A stretch of 38,909 nt of DNA from Flavobacteriales bacterium (GCA_024229195.1 JAAESS010000144.1:1-38909), one strand, 5' to 3'. Positions 7,537-16,554 are shown, counted from the stretch's first letter. Notes: generated from the letters alone by a model not told the origin. Made by a program: numbers and translations.

Positions 7537-8865
7537 TTATTGCATTCCCTTCATCATTTGCATCATTTTTTTACCGCCACCGCCTTGCATCATTTTCATC
7601 ATTTTACTCATTTGATTGAATTGCTTCATCAATTGATTGACTTCCTGTACATTGGTGCCGGATCCTTTTGCGATTCTTTTTTTTCTGCTCGCATTAATAA
7701 TAGTTGGTGTACTTCTTTCTGAAGGTGTCATCGAGTGGATAATTGCCTCGATACCTTTGAAGGCATCGTCATCAATATCAACATCTTTCATCATTTTTCC
7801 AGCACCGGGAATCATACCAACGAGGTCTTTCATATTTCCCATTTTTTTGATCTGTTGGATCTGTTTCAGGAAATCATCAAATCCAAATTGATTTTTTGCA
7901 ATTTTCTTCTGGATTCTTCTTGCCTCTTCTTCATCATATTGTTCTTGAGCTCTTTCAACAAGTGAAACAACGTCACCCATTCCAAGAATTCGTTCAGCCA
8001 TTCGATCAGGATGGAAAACATCAATTGCTTCCATTTTTTCTCCGGTCCCGATAAACTTGATAGGTTTATTCACAACAGATTTGATAGAGAGAGCAGCTCC
8101 ACCTCGAGTATCACCATCTAACTTGGTTAATATGACTCCGTCGAAGTTAAGCACATCATTAAACGACTTGGCAGTATTCACAGCATCCTGACCAGTCATA
8201 GAATCTACCACAAAAAGTGTTTCCTGAGGCTCTACCGCCTTGTGAATATTAGAGATTTCATTCATCATCTCCTCATCTACGGCCAAACGACCTGCTGTAT
8301 CAATGATGACTACATTTTTAGAATTGGCTTTGGCATGCTTGACAGCGTTTTGCGCAATCTCTACAGGGTTCATGTTGCCTTCTTCGGCATAAACTTCAAC
8401 ACCAACCTGTTCTCCAACAACCTTTAACTGATTGATGGCAGCAGGACGGTATACATCACAGCCCACCAATAAGACGTTTTTGGTCTTTTTATTTTTTAGG
8501 AAGTTAGCTAGTTTACCTGAAAAAGTTGTTTTACCTGAACCTTGAAGTCCAGACATCAGGATAATAGTTGGTGATCCCTTAAGATTTACACCTACTGACT
8601 CTCCGCCCATTAACTCGGTAAGTTCGTCTTTGACGATCTTTACCATTAATTGACTTGGGTTAAGAGTGGTTAACACATCCTGGCCAATCGCTTTTTCTTT
8701 TATCGTATTAGTAAAGTTTTTTGCGATCTTAAAGTTGACATCGGCATCTAATAAAGCCCTTCGAACTTCTTTTAAAGTCTCCGCTACATTGATCTCAGTT
8801 ATACTTCCGTGTCCTTTAAGAACATGAAACGCCTTATCTAATTTGTCACTTAAATTATTGAACAT
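7537..8865 (-). CDS. ffh: Signal recognition particle protein (SRP54 GTPase)
   Basis: Binds signal sequences and 4.5S RNA and delivers ribosomes to the SRP receptor. The 442-residue protein has the NG domain with GLQGSGKTT (106-114), [13 protein letters not shown] and [15 protein letters not shown] methionine-rich M domain ends in [20 protein letters not shown], typical of the signal-binding groove. A TATCTTTG box at 8910-8917 on the minus strand gives a plausible promoter about 45 bases upstream of the start. folD follows in the same direction. Confidence 0.97.
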   Translation of the reverse strand: MFNNLSDKLDKAFHVLKGHGSITEINVAETLKEVRRALLDADVNFKIAKNFTNTIKEKAIGQDVLTTLNPSQLMVKIVKDELTELMGGESVGVNLKGSPTIILMSGLQGSGKTTFSGKLANFLKNKKTKNVLLVGCDVYRPAAINQLKVVGEQVGVEVYAEEGNMNPVEIAQNAVKHAKANSKNVVIIDTAGRLAVDEEMMNEISNIHKAVEPQETLFVVDSMTGQDAVNTAKSFNDVLNFDGVILTKLDGDTRGGAALSIKSVVNKPIKFIGTGEKMEAIDVFHPDRMAERILGMGDVVSLVERAQEQYDEEEARRIQKKIAKNQFGFDDFLKQIQQIKKMGNMKDLVGMIPGAGKMMKDVDIDDDAFKGIEAIIHSMTPSERSTPTIINASRKKRIAKGSGTNVQEVNQLMKQFNQMSKMMKMMQGGGGKKMMQMMKGMQ

Positions 8866-8909
8866 AAATTCTTTTCCTATTTATATAAAATGCTGTTAAT
8901 TACAGCTGG

Positions 8910-8917
8910 CAAAGATA
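8910..8917 (-). promoter_or_regulatory. -7 box of the ffh-folD unit (TATCTTTG)
   Basis: On the minus strand the bases read TATCTTTG, an exact match to TAnnTTTG. Transcription would begin near 8903, leaving a leader of roughly 38 bases before the ffh ATG. No clear TTG is found at the -33 spacing. Confidence 0.55.
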
Positions 8918-8962
8918 GGAAATTACAAATAAGATTTTGTTAAGATGTGCAGGGATAATTTA

Positions 8963-9433
8963 TTAACTCTTTGATTTTTCAAATCGGATAGAGGTAGTAT
9001 TGACACAATAACGTTTTCCAGTCGTGTCAGCCGGTCCATCATCAAAAATGTGTCCAAGATGTCCGTCACAATTTGTACAAATGATTTCGGTTCTCATCAT
9101 ACCGTGACTTTTATCTATAACATATTCAACAGATCCATCTATGGCATCGTCAAATGAAGGCCATCCACAATGTGATTCATACTTTGTATTAGATTCAAAA
9201 AGCTGCGCATCACAGGCGGCACAATGATAAGTTCCTTTTTCGAAGTGTTTTGTATAACCTCCATCACCGGGGCGATCGGTTCCTTTTTCTCTTAAAACAT
9301 AATATTGTTGTGGACTTAAAATCTCTTTCCACTCTTTGTCTGTTTTCGTAACTTTTTTATTCATGGTTGTATTTTCTTGGGCTGTAATTAATACACTTGA
9401 TAAAATCAATACTAATATCGCTAGTTTTTTCAT
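8963..9433 (-). CDS. msrB: Exported peptide-methionine (R)-S-oxide reductase
   Basis: Reduces methionine-R-sulfoxide in oxidised proteins. The protein has 156 residues. A signal peptide (MKKLAILVLILSSVLITAQ) places it in the periplasm. Zinc ligands are C71/C74 (CAAC) and C119/C122 (CTNC). The HCGWPSF motif starts at H88, and the catalytic cysteine C143 lies in GKRYCVNTTSIRF. The ATG overlaps the last four bases of the upstream hydrolase gene, so the two are translationally coupled. Confidence 0.95.
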   Translation of the reverse strand: MKKLAILVLILSSVLITAQENTTMNKKVTKTDKEWKEILSPQQYYVLREKGTDRPGDGGYTKHFEKGTYHCAACDAQLFESNTKYESHCGWPSFDDAIDGSVEYVIDKSHGMMRTEIICTNCDGHLGHIFDDGPADTTGKRYCVNTTSIRFEKSKS

Positions 9434-10296
9434 TTGATGTAATCTATAATTCTTTGAATAACAAAACTGTTTTTAAATATTTTGTGATGACCCAATCCGT
9501 TTGTCATGAGTAATTCACCATTCTCTAAACTATGACGTATAGATACGGCACTACTTACATTTACAAATTTATCTTCGCTGTCATGAATCACCAAAGTTGG
9601 AATATTTATTTTCGCAGCCTTGTGTTCAGAACTCAGACTATCCAATTTCGCATTGTATTTTTGGTCAAACAGATCTTCCATTTTCTCTGCAATGACAGGT
9701 TTTAACTTCAATTTACTTACTGAATACTTAAATATTTCAGGAATTGAATTGTCAGCCCCAATGGTAACCAACTTATCTATCTTTAATCCGTCGGCTACTG
9801 CATTAATCAAAGACATTCCTCCAAAAGAATGTCCGATGGCTGCATCAAAAGGCCCGTATTTTTTATTGATCTCGCGTATCGTTTCTTGAAATTCCATCAT
9901 ATTCGTGCGCTTACCAGAAGACAGGCCGTGCGCAGGTGCATCAAAACTGATCACCATCATTCTATTTTCAAGAACTTTATCTGCAATTTGAAATAGTTGT
10001 GTTCCTCTACCTGCCCAGCCATGAACTATTAATACTTTTCTTTTGGAATAGCCATAAATATACATTTGTACGTCTGATTTACAACCAGTAATATGTATGG
10101 TTTCTTTCTTGGCACTATTTCTCATTGCAAGTTCTCTATTAGGAGCAGCTATTTTTATGGGAGTTGAGAATACCTTTCCTGCAAATAAAGCAGCCAAGTC
10201 TTTAGAGAAGAATTGAAGGATTCTCCCCATAGTGATCACAGATCTTGGAATTTCAAAAGAATTATTATTTATTGGTGTCGGTTTTTTTTCGGACAA
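9430..10296 (-). CDS. Alpha/beta hydrolase
   Basis: Serine hydrolase-fold protein of 288 residues. The oxyanion-side motif VHGWAGRG is at about 91-98. The nucleophile S157 is in GHSFGG, and the acid is probably the aspartate in HDSEDKFV, with the histidine in GLGHHKIF. The start is taken as TTG at 10296, because the conserved-looking segment IPRSVITMGRILQFF precedes the first internal ATG (10230) and no upstream ATG exists before an in-frame stop. No secretion signal is seen. It overlaps msrB by four bases. Substrate unknown; an esterase or acyl-hydrolase role is possible. Confidence 0.85.
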   Translation of the reverse strand: MSEKKPTPINNNSFEIPRSVITMGRILQFFSKDLAALFAGKVFSTPIKIAAPNRELAMRNSAKKETIHITGCKSDVQMYIYGYSKRKVLIVHGWAGRGTQLFQIADKVLENRMMVISFDAPAHGLSSGKRTNMMEFQETIREINKKYGPFDAAIGHSFGGMSLINAVADGLKIDKLVTIGADNSIPEIFKYSVSKLKLKPVIAEKMEDLFDQKYNAKLDSLSSEHKAAKINIPTLVIHDSEDKFVNVSSAVSIRHSLENGELLMTNGLGHHKIFKNSFVIQRIIDYIK

Positions 10297-10388
10297 TTCG
10301 ATTATTTTAGAGATTACTCATAAACTTTCAGTCAACACAGAAGACTTTTTATTTCTTCAGGACCAAAAGAGAAGATTTTTTTGTTTCA

Positions 10389-10396
10389 CAAATCTA
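10389..10396 (-). promoter_or_regulatory. Possible -7 box for the hydrolase-msrB unit (TAGATTTG)
   Basis: On the minus strand the bases read TAGATTTG, matching TAnnTTTG, 93 bases upstream of the hydrolase start. The distance is longer than for other genes here and no -33 TTG is seen, so this is a weak call. Confidence 0.35.
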
Positions 10397-10499
10397 ACAA
10401 ATTATCATGGAAATTATTTCCGATCAATAACGGATTTCCTTATCCCATAAAAGATAAAAAATTGTACATTGTCTTTCGAAAATTTTAAACGACCAACCT

Positions 10500-11804
10500 A
10501 TGCTCCAAAAAGGAGACAAAAAACTGACCCATAGTTGGGCATTTTACGATTGGGCCAATTCTGTATATTCACTTGTCATCAGTACAGCTGTATTTCCGAT
10601 TTACTATGAAACTGTCACTCAAACTGAAAGTGGAATGGTCAATTTTCTGGGAATGGAGTTTAACAATACAGCATTATATACTTACGCCCTGTCTTTTTCA
10701 TTTTTAATCGTGGCTTTTATTTCTCCATTACTATCAGGAATTGCTGATTATGTTGGTAATAAGAAATCATATATGCAGTTTTTCTGTTATTTAGGCTCAA
10801 TAAGCGTTATCAGTTTGTTTTTTTTTAAGGGGGTTGATACGCTTTGGGTAGGAATTGTTTTTTCTGTTTTGGCCAGTATTGGATTTTGGGGAAGTCTTGT
10901 CTTTTATAATGCCTATTTACCTAAGGTTGCCTGTAGTGATCAACAAGATCAAGTAAGTGCTTTGGGTTTTATTTATGGTTATATCGGGTCTGTGATTCTT
11001 TTGATTTTTAACTTGACCATGGTCATGAAACCGGGGTGGTATGGGATAACGGATCCGGGATTGGCACCACGCATCTCTTTTTTGACCGTTGGTGTTTGGT
11101 GGATTGGTTTTGCACAGGTTACATTTAGAAAACTTCCTGATGAAACAAATCTTCAAAGGCAAAAGAGAAATTATTTTTTTAAAGGATATGAGGAATTAAA
11201 AAAAGTGGTGAATGAACTAAAGGATCAACCAATTTTATTAAATTTTTTGACATCATTTTTTCTTTATAGTGTGGGAGTACAATCTATAATTCTTCTCGCT
11301 ACAATTTATGGAAAAACAGAAATAGGATTATCAACCAGTAGTTTGATTTTGACTATTATAGTGATTCAACTATTGGGAATCGCCGGGGCTTATTTGTTTT
11401 CAAACCTTTCAAAAAAGATCGGTAATATATCCACTTTAAAAATAACGATTGTGATTTGGACGCTCGCTAGCTTAAGTGCCTATTTACTTGAAAAAGATGA
11501 TCCCAATGTTCAACTGAAATTTTATGTGATCAGTGGCTTCATCGGTTTGGTACTGGGAGCGATTCAAACCTTATCGCGCTCCACGTATTCAAAGCTCCTG
11601 CCAGAAAACACAATTGACCCTACAACATATTTTAGTTTTTTTGATGTAACAGAAAAAGTAGCTATTGTCTGGGGAACATTTATTTTCGGTCTTGCCATTT
11701 CTGTAACGGATTCAATGAGGTTATCTATACTATTACTATGTATATTTTTCGTGGCTAGTTTTGTGGTACTTAGTTTTATGAAAAAGACAAAATATGTTCG
11801 TTAA
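10500..11804 (+). CDS. MFS transporter, UMF1 / Atg22-like family
   Basis: Membrane transporter of 434 residues with about 12 hydrophobic segments. The N-terminal SWAFYDWANSVYSLVISTAVFP and SGIADYVGNKKSYMQFF stretches are characteristic of the UMF1 (vacuole effluxer Atg22-like) branch of the major facilitator superfamily, and GAIQTLSRSTYSKLLPE in the C-terminal half is also typical. The stop codon TAA overlaps the ATG of the L-2-hydroxyglutarate oxidase gene (TAATG), so the two are co-translated. The substrate is unknown; the pairing makes an organic acid worth considering, but that is inference. Confidence 0.88.
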   Translation: MLQKGDKKLTHSWAFYDWANSVYSLVISTAVFPIYYETVTQTESGMVNFLGMEFNNTALYTYALSFSFLIVAFISPLLSGIADYVGNKKSYMQFFCYLGSISVISLFFFKGVDTLWVGIVFSVLASIGFWGSLVFYNAYLPKVACSDQQDQVSALGFIYGYIGSVILLIFNLTMVMKPGWYGITDPGLAPRISFLTVGVWWIGFAQVTFRKLPDETNLQRQKRNYFFKGYEELKKVVNELKDQPILLNFLTSFFLYSVGVQSIILLATIYGKTEIGLSTSSLILTIIVIQLLGIAGAYLFSNLSKKIGNISTLKITIVIWTLASLSAYLLEKDDPNVQLKFYVISGFIGLVLGAIQTLSRSTYSKLLPENTIDPTTYFSFFDVTEKVAIVWGTFIFGLAISVTDSMRLSILLLCIFFVASFVVLSFMKKTKYVR

Positions 11805-13009
11805 TGAGCACTTCAAATAGTTTTGATTTTATCTTGATTGGGGGAGGAATAGTCGGTACAGCTACGGCCTATAAATTAAGTCTAAAATACCCCAATAAAT
11901 CAATTGCAATTGTCGAAAAGGAGCCAACACTCGCAAGCCATCAAACCGGCAGAAATTCAGGTGTTATTCACTCTGGTATTTATTATAAACCAGGATCCTT
12001 AAAAGCAGAAAATTGTCGAATTGGCCGCGAACAGCTCGTTGAGTTTTCAAAAAAATACAATATTGCTCATCGTATATGCGGTAAAATGATCGTTGCTACG
12101 AATGAGTTTGAGGCTCAAGTTTTGGATCAGATTTTCGAAAATGGACGTAAGAATAAAACGCCTGGAATAAAATATATAAACGCGGATGAAATTCAGGAAA
12201 TTGAACCTTTTATCAGAGGAGTAAAAGCTGTTTGGGTGCCTAGCGCCGGGATTATTGATTATGTTGAGGTCGTTGAAAAATTTAGTCAACTTGTACTTAA
12301 CTCAAATGATAATAACAGACTTTTTCTTGATGAAAAGGTAATTGATCTCAATAGATCAAACAATCATATTTATGTTGTCACCAATAAGCAAACGATCAAG
12401 GCCAGAAAGGTAATTGTTTGTGCCGGGATTTTTTCAGATCGCTTGGCCAAACTTGATAATGTCAATCTTGATATGCAGATTGTTGGGTTTAGGGGTGATT
12501 ATTATGAATTACTTGAGCATGCCAAGCATAAAGTGAATCATTTGGTTTATCCGGTTCCGGATCCTAAATATCCTTTTTTGGGAGTGCATTATACACCAAT
12601 GACAGGAGGAGAGGTTGAATGCGGGCCAAATGCGGTTTTTACATTTAAGAGAGAAGGATATGCCAAAACAAGTTTTAATCTGAGAGACAGTTTGGAAGCG
12701 CTTTCTTACAGAGGAACATTAAGACTTTTTGCAAAAAACTGGAAAAAAGGAATTGAAGAATACAGGAGGGCTTTTTCTAAAAGACTTTTTGTGAAAGAAT
12801 TGAAGCGAATGATGCCATCGATCTCAGAATCTGATGTTATTGCAACTCGTTCAGGTGTAAGGGCTCAGGCGGTTGGAGTTCAAGGACAAATGATTGATGA
12901 TTTTAAGATTGTAAGAAATAATGGGCTTACACATGTGATCAACGCACCATCTCCTGCAGCTACTGCATGTATGGCAATTGCCGATGAAATAATAAAAGAT
13001 CTGGGATAA
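11804..13009 (+). CDS. lhgO: L-2-hydroxyglutarate oxidase
   Basis: FAD-dependent enzyme of the DAO superfamily that oxidises L-2-hydroxyglutarate back to 2-oxoglutarate, feeding electrons to oxygen or the quinone pool. It has 401 residues. The N-terminal dinucleotide-binding motif GGGIVGTATAYKL starts at residue 13. The family segments SHQTGRNSGVIHSGIYYKPG and PSAGIIDYVEVVEKF (FAD and substrate region) and the C-terminal RSGVRAQAVGVQGQMIDDF are present. The ATG overlaps the stop of the MFS gene upstream. A 9-bp inverted repeat spans the end of the gene. Confidence 0.92.
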   Translation: MSTSNSFDFILIGGGIVGTATAYKLSLKYPNKSIAIVEKEPTLASHQTGRNSGVIHSGIYYKPGSLKAENCRIGREQLVEFSKKYNIAHRICGKMIVATNEFEAQVLDQIFENGRKNKTPGIKYINADEIQEIEPFIRGVKAVWVPSAGIIDYVEVVEKFSQLVLNSNDNNRLFLDEKVIDLNRSNNHIYVVTNKQTIKARKVIVCAGIFSDRLAKLDNVNLDMQIVGFRGDYYELLEHAKHKVNHLVYPVPDPKYPFLGVHYTPMTGGEVECGPNAVFTFKREGYAKTSFNLRDSLEALSYRGTLRLFAKNWKKGIEEYRRAFSKRLFVKELKRMMPSISESDVIATRSGVRAQAVGVQGQMIDDFKIVRNNGLTHVINAPSPAATACMAIADEIIKDLG

Positions 13010-13030
13010 AACAATTTTTACATCCCAGAT
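12999..13030. terminator. Hairpin between lhgO and the MscS gene
   Basis: ATCTGGGAT (12999-13007) and ATCCCAGAT (13022-13030) form a perfect 9-bp inverted repeat with a 14-base loop that contains the lhgO stop codon. ATTTTA follows on the plus strand. The genes converge here, so the hairpin may terminate lhgO. The U-tract is short and the loop long, so confidence is moderate. Confidence 0.45.
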
Positions 13031-13050
13031 ATTTTAGCAAAAAAAGCATT

Positions 13051-13866
13051 TTATTTTTGAAGGTGTACATCCATTTGTGGAAATGGAATGCTGATACCTT
13101 CCGCATTAAATGCATTGTAAGTTTTTTCATTCATGTCAAAAAACACATCCCAGTAATCTTCACCTTTTACCCAAACTCTTGCAGTTAGGTTTACAGAACT
13201 GTCTGCCATTTCTGACAAACCGACAAAATAGGCTGGATCTGTTAAAATTCGTTTGTCTTCTTTGAATAATTGAAATAGAATTTTACGTGCCTTGTCTACA
13301 TTGTCTCCGTAGGCGATCCCAAAGGTAAAATCAACCCTTCTGGTGGTTTCGGTTGAATAATTCACCATAGATCCGGTTGATAAGGGTCCGTTTGGAATAA
13401 TAACGGTTTTGTTGTCTAGCTCCAATAAGATGGTGTTAAAAATTTGAATCTCTTTTACAATACCCGCATGACCTTGAGCATTCACATAATCTCCTACTTT
13501 AAAAGGCTTGAACAACAGGATAATAACTCCTCCTGCAAAATTCTGAAGTGTGCCTGAGAGTGCCATCCCAACAGCCAGACCAGCGGCACCAAGAATTGCT
13601 ATAAATGAAGTCATTTGAACTCCTAACATGCTTAAAACACTGATGGCGAGCATTGTTTTTAGAAGAATACTCGACAAGCTAAGTAAAAATGGTTTCAGAG
13701 AAGAATCAGTTTTTCTCTTGTCTAACATTTTTGAAAAAGATCCCATTAATATTTTGATAATGAAACTACCGATAATCCAAACCAGAATTCCTCCAATTAG
13801 TTTTGGTCCATAGGTCAGTACAGCTTCAGTAAGTTGATCTAGTATACTATTAACGTTTATTTCCAT
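13051..13866 (-). CDS. Small-conductance mechanosensitive channel (MscS family)
   Basis: Inner-membrane channel that opens under membrane tension during hypo-osmotic shock. It has 271 residues, close to E. coli MscS. The N-terminal part has three hydrophobic segments. The pore-lining TM3 signature is AAGLAVGMALSGTLQNFAGG, followed by the MscS beta-domain motif FKPFKVGDYVNAQGHAG and then a mixed alpha/beta cytoplasmic domain ending FPQMDVHLQK. Upstream, 44 bases away on the same strand, is the gene for the Arg/Pro-repeat secreted protein. Confidence 0.93.
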   Translation of the reverse strand: MEINVNSILDQLTEAVLTYGPKLIGGILVWIIGSFIIKILMGSFSKMLDKRKTDSSLKPFLLSLSSILLKTMLAISVLSMLGVQMTSFIAILGAAGLAVGMALSGTLQNFAGGVIILLFKPFKVGDYVNAQGHAGIVKEIQIFNTILLELDNKTVIIPNGPLSTGSMVNYSTETTRRVDFTFGIAYGDNVDKARKILFQLFKEDKRILTDPAYFVGLSEMADSSVNLTARVWVKGEDYWDVFFDMNEKTYNAFNAEGISIPFPQMDVHLQK

Positions 13867-13910
13867 TTTTGATTATTTGATTAAAAATTTAGTAATGATT
13901 GAATATGATA

Positions 13911-15050
13911 TTAATGTCTTGTTCTTGTGTGATTTGCGCGAGAAGCAGGTTTTCTGCTGCTCGAGGGTCTCGCACTTGGTCTTGAAGATGAGGGCCTTGT
14001 ACTCGATTTATAAGAAGGTCTGGTACTAGGTCTCGCAGCAGGTCTTGTGCTGGGTTTAGTAGAGGGTCTTGTACTAGGTTTAGAAGACGGTCTCGTGCTT
14101 GGTTTGGAATAAGACGGTCTCGTACTAGGTTTTGTAGACGGTCTAGTGCTTGGTTTCGAATAAGATGGTCTTGTACTCGGTTTGGTAGAAGGTCTCGTAT
14201 TGGATTTTGAGTTTCCAGGACGCGTCGCTGGTCTGGTACTTGGTTTTTGAACCGGTCGTCCGGTTGATTTATAACCTCTGTCGCTATTAATGCCTCGATT
14301 CGCCGGTCTTGCTTTTCTGTCAGTTAACAACTCATTCCTATTGCTTGCTCCTGGGTTTCTTTTATTAAAGGACTTATCAGGATTATTCTTGAAGTAAGCA
14401 TTGTCTCTGGTCCTTATATTTGTATTGTTATTGATCCGAATATTGTTTCGGTTGTAGCTATTGTTTATGTTAATGTGTATATTAACATTACTACGATAAA
14501 TATGAGGCGGATAAGGAACCCATGGTCTAAAGTAAGGTGGCCGATAGCCCCAGTACCATGGAGAATACCAGGGTCTGTAAGTTGCAACCCAAAAAAGGGT
14601 AAAGAATACGGGAACAACAGGGTAATAGGGTGTAATATAATAATTTGGACCATACATATCTACATTTCCAACAACTTGTACTTTGGTCGTCCCTTTAGAA
14701 TCTTTTTTAACGTCAATGACTGCTACCTCCTGATACTGATCCTTTCCTATAACTGATTGAATCGAGATGCTGTGAACATTTTTTTCTGCAGTTTCCATTA
14801 CCCTTAAATAATCGACCTCTCCGTCGTTATTAAGATCTAAATTCGATATTTGTGTTTTTGGATCATTGAGCCTTTTCTCAAAATCTTCAAGATCCTTAGA
14901 TTCTCCAAATATTGAGGCAACTGCTTCCAAGTCAAGGTTGTCACTAATATCATCACTATTGGCAGTGATCGTTGTAACATCTTGAGCTGTGCTTTGCCAT
15001 CCCGTAAAAACGAAAAATAAGAAGAAAAATGAGAATATATTTTTGTTCAA
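13911..15050 (-). CDS. Secreted Arg/Pro/Ser/Thr-repeat protein with a Trp/Tyr/Pro-rich middle
   Basis: A 379-residue exported protein of unknown function. Layout: signal peptide (1-22, ending STAQ); acidic N-domain (24-65); an EF-hand-like loop, DLNNDGEVDYLRV (72-84), lacking the final glutamate; a small beta-like domain (85-135); an aromatic/proline patch (135-185) rich in W, Y and P; an Asn-rich linker (187-215); and from about 266 to 370 a highly basic repeat of STRP/STKP/SYSKP units. The start is TTG at 15050: no in-frame ATG lies near, and this start gives a clean signal peptide. Basic proline-rich tails like this can bind polyanions or cell-wall material, but no function is known. A TATATTTG box lies 38 bases upstream. 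Confidence 0.78.
   Translation of the reverse strand: MNKNIFSFFFLFFVFTGWQSTAQDVTTITANSDDISDNLDLEAVASIFGESKDLEDFEKRLNDPKTQISNLDLNNDGEVDYLRVMETAEKNVHSISIQSVIGKDQYQEVAVIDVKKDSKGTTKVQVVGNVDMYGPNYYITPYYPVVPVFFTLFWVATYRPWYSPWYWGYRPPYFRPWVPYPPHIYRSNVNIHININNSYNRNNIRINNNTNIRTRDNAYFKNNPDKSFNKRNPGASNRNELLTDRKARPANRGINSDRGYKSTGRPVQKPSTRPATRPGNSKSNTRPSTKPSTRPSYSKPSTRPSTKPSTRPSYSKPSTRPSSKPSTRPSTKPSTRPAARPSTRPSYKSSTRPSSSRPSARPSSSRKPASRANHTRTRH
13941..14249 (-). repeat. In-gene tandem repeat coding RPST/KPST units
   Basis: The last third of the secreted basic protein is built of 3- to 6-residue units (STRP, STKP, SYSKP, SSKP). A 17-residue higher-order unit, PSTRPSTKPSTRPSYSK, occurs twice almost exactly around residues 283-318. 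The DNA repeats with it (TCTCGTACTAGGTTT-like words in the plus strand), so the length of this tail could vary between strains by slippage. Confidence 0.75.
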
Positions 15051-15087
15051 AATAACAATCGTAATTGTAGTTACTAATCTAATGAAG

Positions 15088-15095
15088 CAAATATA
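15088..15095 (-). promoter_or_regulatory. -7 box of the Arg/Pro-repeat protein gene (TATATTTG)
   Basis: On the minus strand this reads TATATTTG, 37 bases before the TTG start codon at 15050. It matches TAnnTTTG; the -33 region is only T-rich. Confidence 0.5.
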
Positions 15096-15206
15096 GGAAT
15101 TTAGAGTACCATTAAAAATACTCTTTTATTAAAATAATTGATAACAATATCCGAACTCTTAAAGAATACCATAAATTAGCATGAATTTAACCAGATATTT
15201 TTTCCT

Positions 15207-16553
15207 TTGAATCTTCAAAAATATATTTCAGAATTTCGTTATAATTTTCAACTGGCAATTCCAGTGATGATCGGTCATTTGGGTCATGTTCTGGTTGGTT
15301 TGGCTGACAATATTATGGTAGGAAGGCTGGGAGCTGCACCATTGGCAGCTGTATCTCTTGGAAATAGTTTTGTCTTTATTGCATTTTCACTGGGTATAGG
15401 TTTTTCATTTGCAATAACCCCTTTGATTGCTGAGTCGGATGGAGAAGGTGATGTTGATAAAGGCAGGAAATTGTTCCAGCATAGTTTGATACTATGCGGT
15501 ATTCTTGGTGTCAGTATGTTTCTTTTACTTTTAGTGGCGAGTCCTTTGATGCGCTATATGGATCAACCTCCTGAGGTGGTTGAGCTGGCGATGCCCTATC
15601 TAGGTATTGTTGCTTTTTCAATGATCCCTTTGATGATTTTTCAAGCATATAAACAGTTTACAGATGGTATGTCAAATACAAAATATGGAATGCATGCTAC
15701 GCTTTTGGCAAACGTGGTCAATGTGATTTTAAATTTTGTTTTGATCTATGGTTTTTGGATTTTTCCTAGACTTGAATTGGTTGGTGCTGCTTATGGAACC
15801 TTAATTTCCAGATTTGTGATGATGATCTTCATCATTTGGATTCTTAATTCTCGTGATAAATTCAAACCGTTTTTCAAGTGGTTGAAAATAAAAGAAATCC
15901 AAAGAGATCTTTTTGCCAAGATCATTGACCTCGGATTTCCTACGGCTATGCAAATGTTGTTTGAAGTTGGTGTATTTACAGCTGCAATTTGGCTGGCAGG
16001 AACCATGGGTACGATTGATCAGGCGGCGAATCAGATTGCACTCAATCTGTCTTCCATGACATTTATGATTGCAGTGGGTTTAGGTGTTACTGCGACCATA
16101 AGGGTGGGTAATCAGAAAGGGCTTAAAAATTTCGCGGAACTCAGAAGGGTAAGTATTTCTATTTTCCTGCAAGTGTTTATCATAGAATGTGTATTTGCTA
16201 TGGCATTTATTTTGCTAAAGGATGTTCTACCCATGGTGTATATTGATAATATGTTAGTTGTCAATACGGCAGCTTCTCTGCTGTTGATCGCGGGATTATT
16301 CCAGTTGTCTGATGGTTTTCAGGTGGCAGTTTTAGGTGCCCTGAGAGGATTGCAGGATGTAAAAATACCAACCTATATTACTTTTATCGCCTATTGGATC
16401 GTTGGATTTCCAACGTCTTATATATTGGGAAAGGTTTTGGGTTTCGGATCTCAGGGAATTTGGATCGGCCTGCTTGCCGGATTGACCGTGTCTGCGATTT
16501 TGTTATATTGGAGGTTCAATTATTTAACCCGTAAATTAATTGATTCAGAATAA
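15207..16553 (+). CDS. MATE-family multidrug/Na+ antiporter
   Basis: Inner-membrane cation-coupled exporter of the multi-antimicrobial extrusion family; 448 residues with 12 predicted segments in two related halves. PVMIGHLGHVLVGLADNIMV and LGAAPLAAVSLGNS in the first half and AANQIALNLSSMTFMIAVGLG in the second are typical of NorM-like members. The start is TTG at 15207. It gives the N-terminus MNLQKYISEFRYNFQLAIPV, matching the usual family beginning, and no in-frame ATG is available upstream. The next gene starts one base after the stop codon. Confidence 0.92.
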   Translation: MNLQKYISEFRYNFQLAIPVMIGHLGHVLVGLADNIMVGRLGAAPLAAVSLGNSFVFIAFSLGIGFSFAITPLIAESDGEGDVDKGRKLFQHSLILCGILGVSMFLLLLVASPLMRYMDQPPEVVELAMPYLGIVAFSMIPLMIFQAYKQFTDGMSNTKYGMHATLLANVVNVILNFVLIYGFWIFPRLELVGAAYGTLISRFVMMIFIIWILNSRDKFKPFFKWLKIKEIQRDLFAKIIDLGFPTAMQMLFEVGVFTAAIWLAGTMGTIDQAANQIALNLSSMTFMIAVGLGVTATIRVGNQKGLKNFAELRRVSISIFLQVFIIECVFAMAFILLKDVLPMVYIDNMLVVNTAASLLLIAGLFQLSDGFQVAVLGALRGLQDVKIPTYITFIAYWIVGFPTSYILGKVLGFGSQGIWIGLLAGLTVSAILLYWRFNYLTRKLIDSE

Positions 16554-16554
16554 G

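Noticed and set aside
7540-7722. His-rich open frame on the plus strand, reading [11 protein letters not shown] and onward
   Set aside because: It is the antisense of the methionine-rich M domain of ffh; Met codons read backwards as His codons. No independent evidence.
13941-14249. Intergenic-type minisatellite
   Set aside because: The repeat lies in frame within a signal-peptide protein and keeps its amino-acid pattern, so it is coding.
14475-14756. 93-codon plus-strand open frame opposite the aromatic-rich part of the secreted repeat protein
   Set aside because: It is a shadow of the opposite strand's W/Y/P-rich codons; it lacks any family match or promoter.
16540-16554. Earlier non-ATG start of the flippase inside the MATE gene
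   Set aside because: The ATG at 16555 one base after the MATE stop is better spaced and gives the usual N-terminus.
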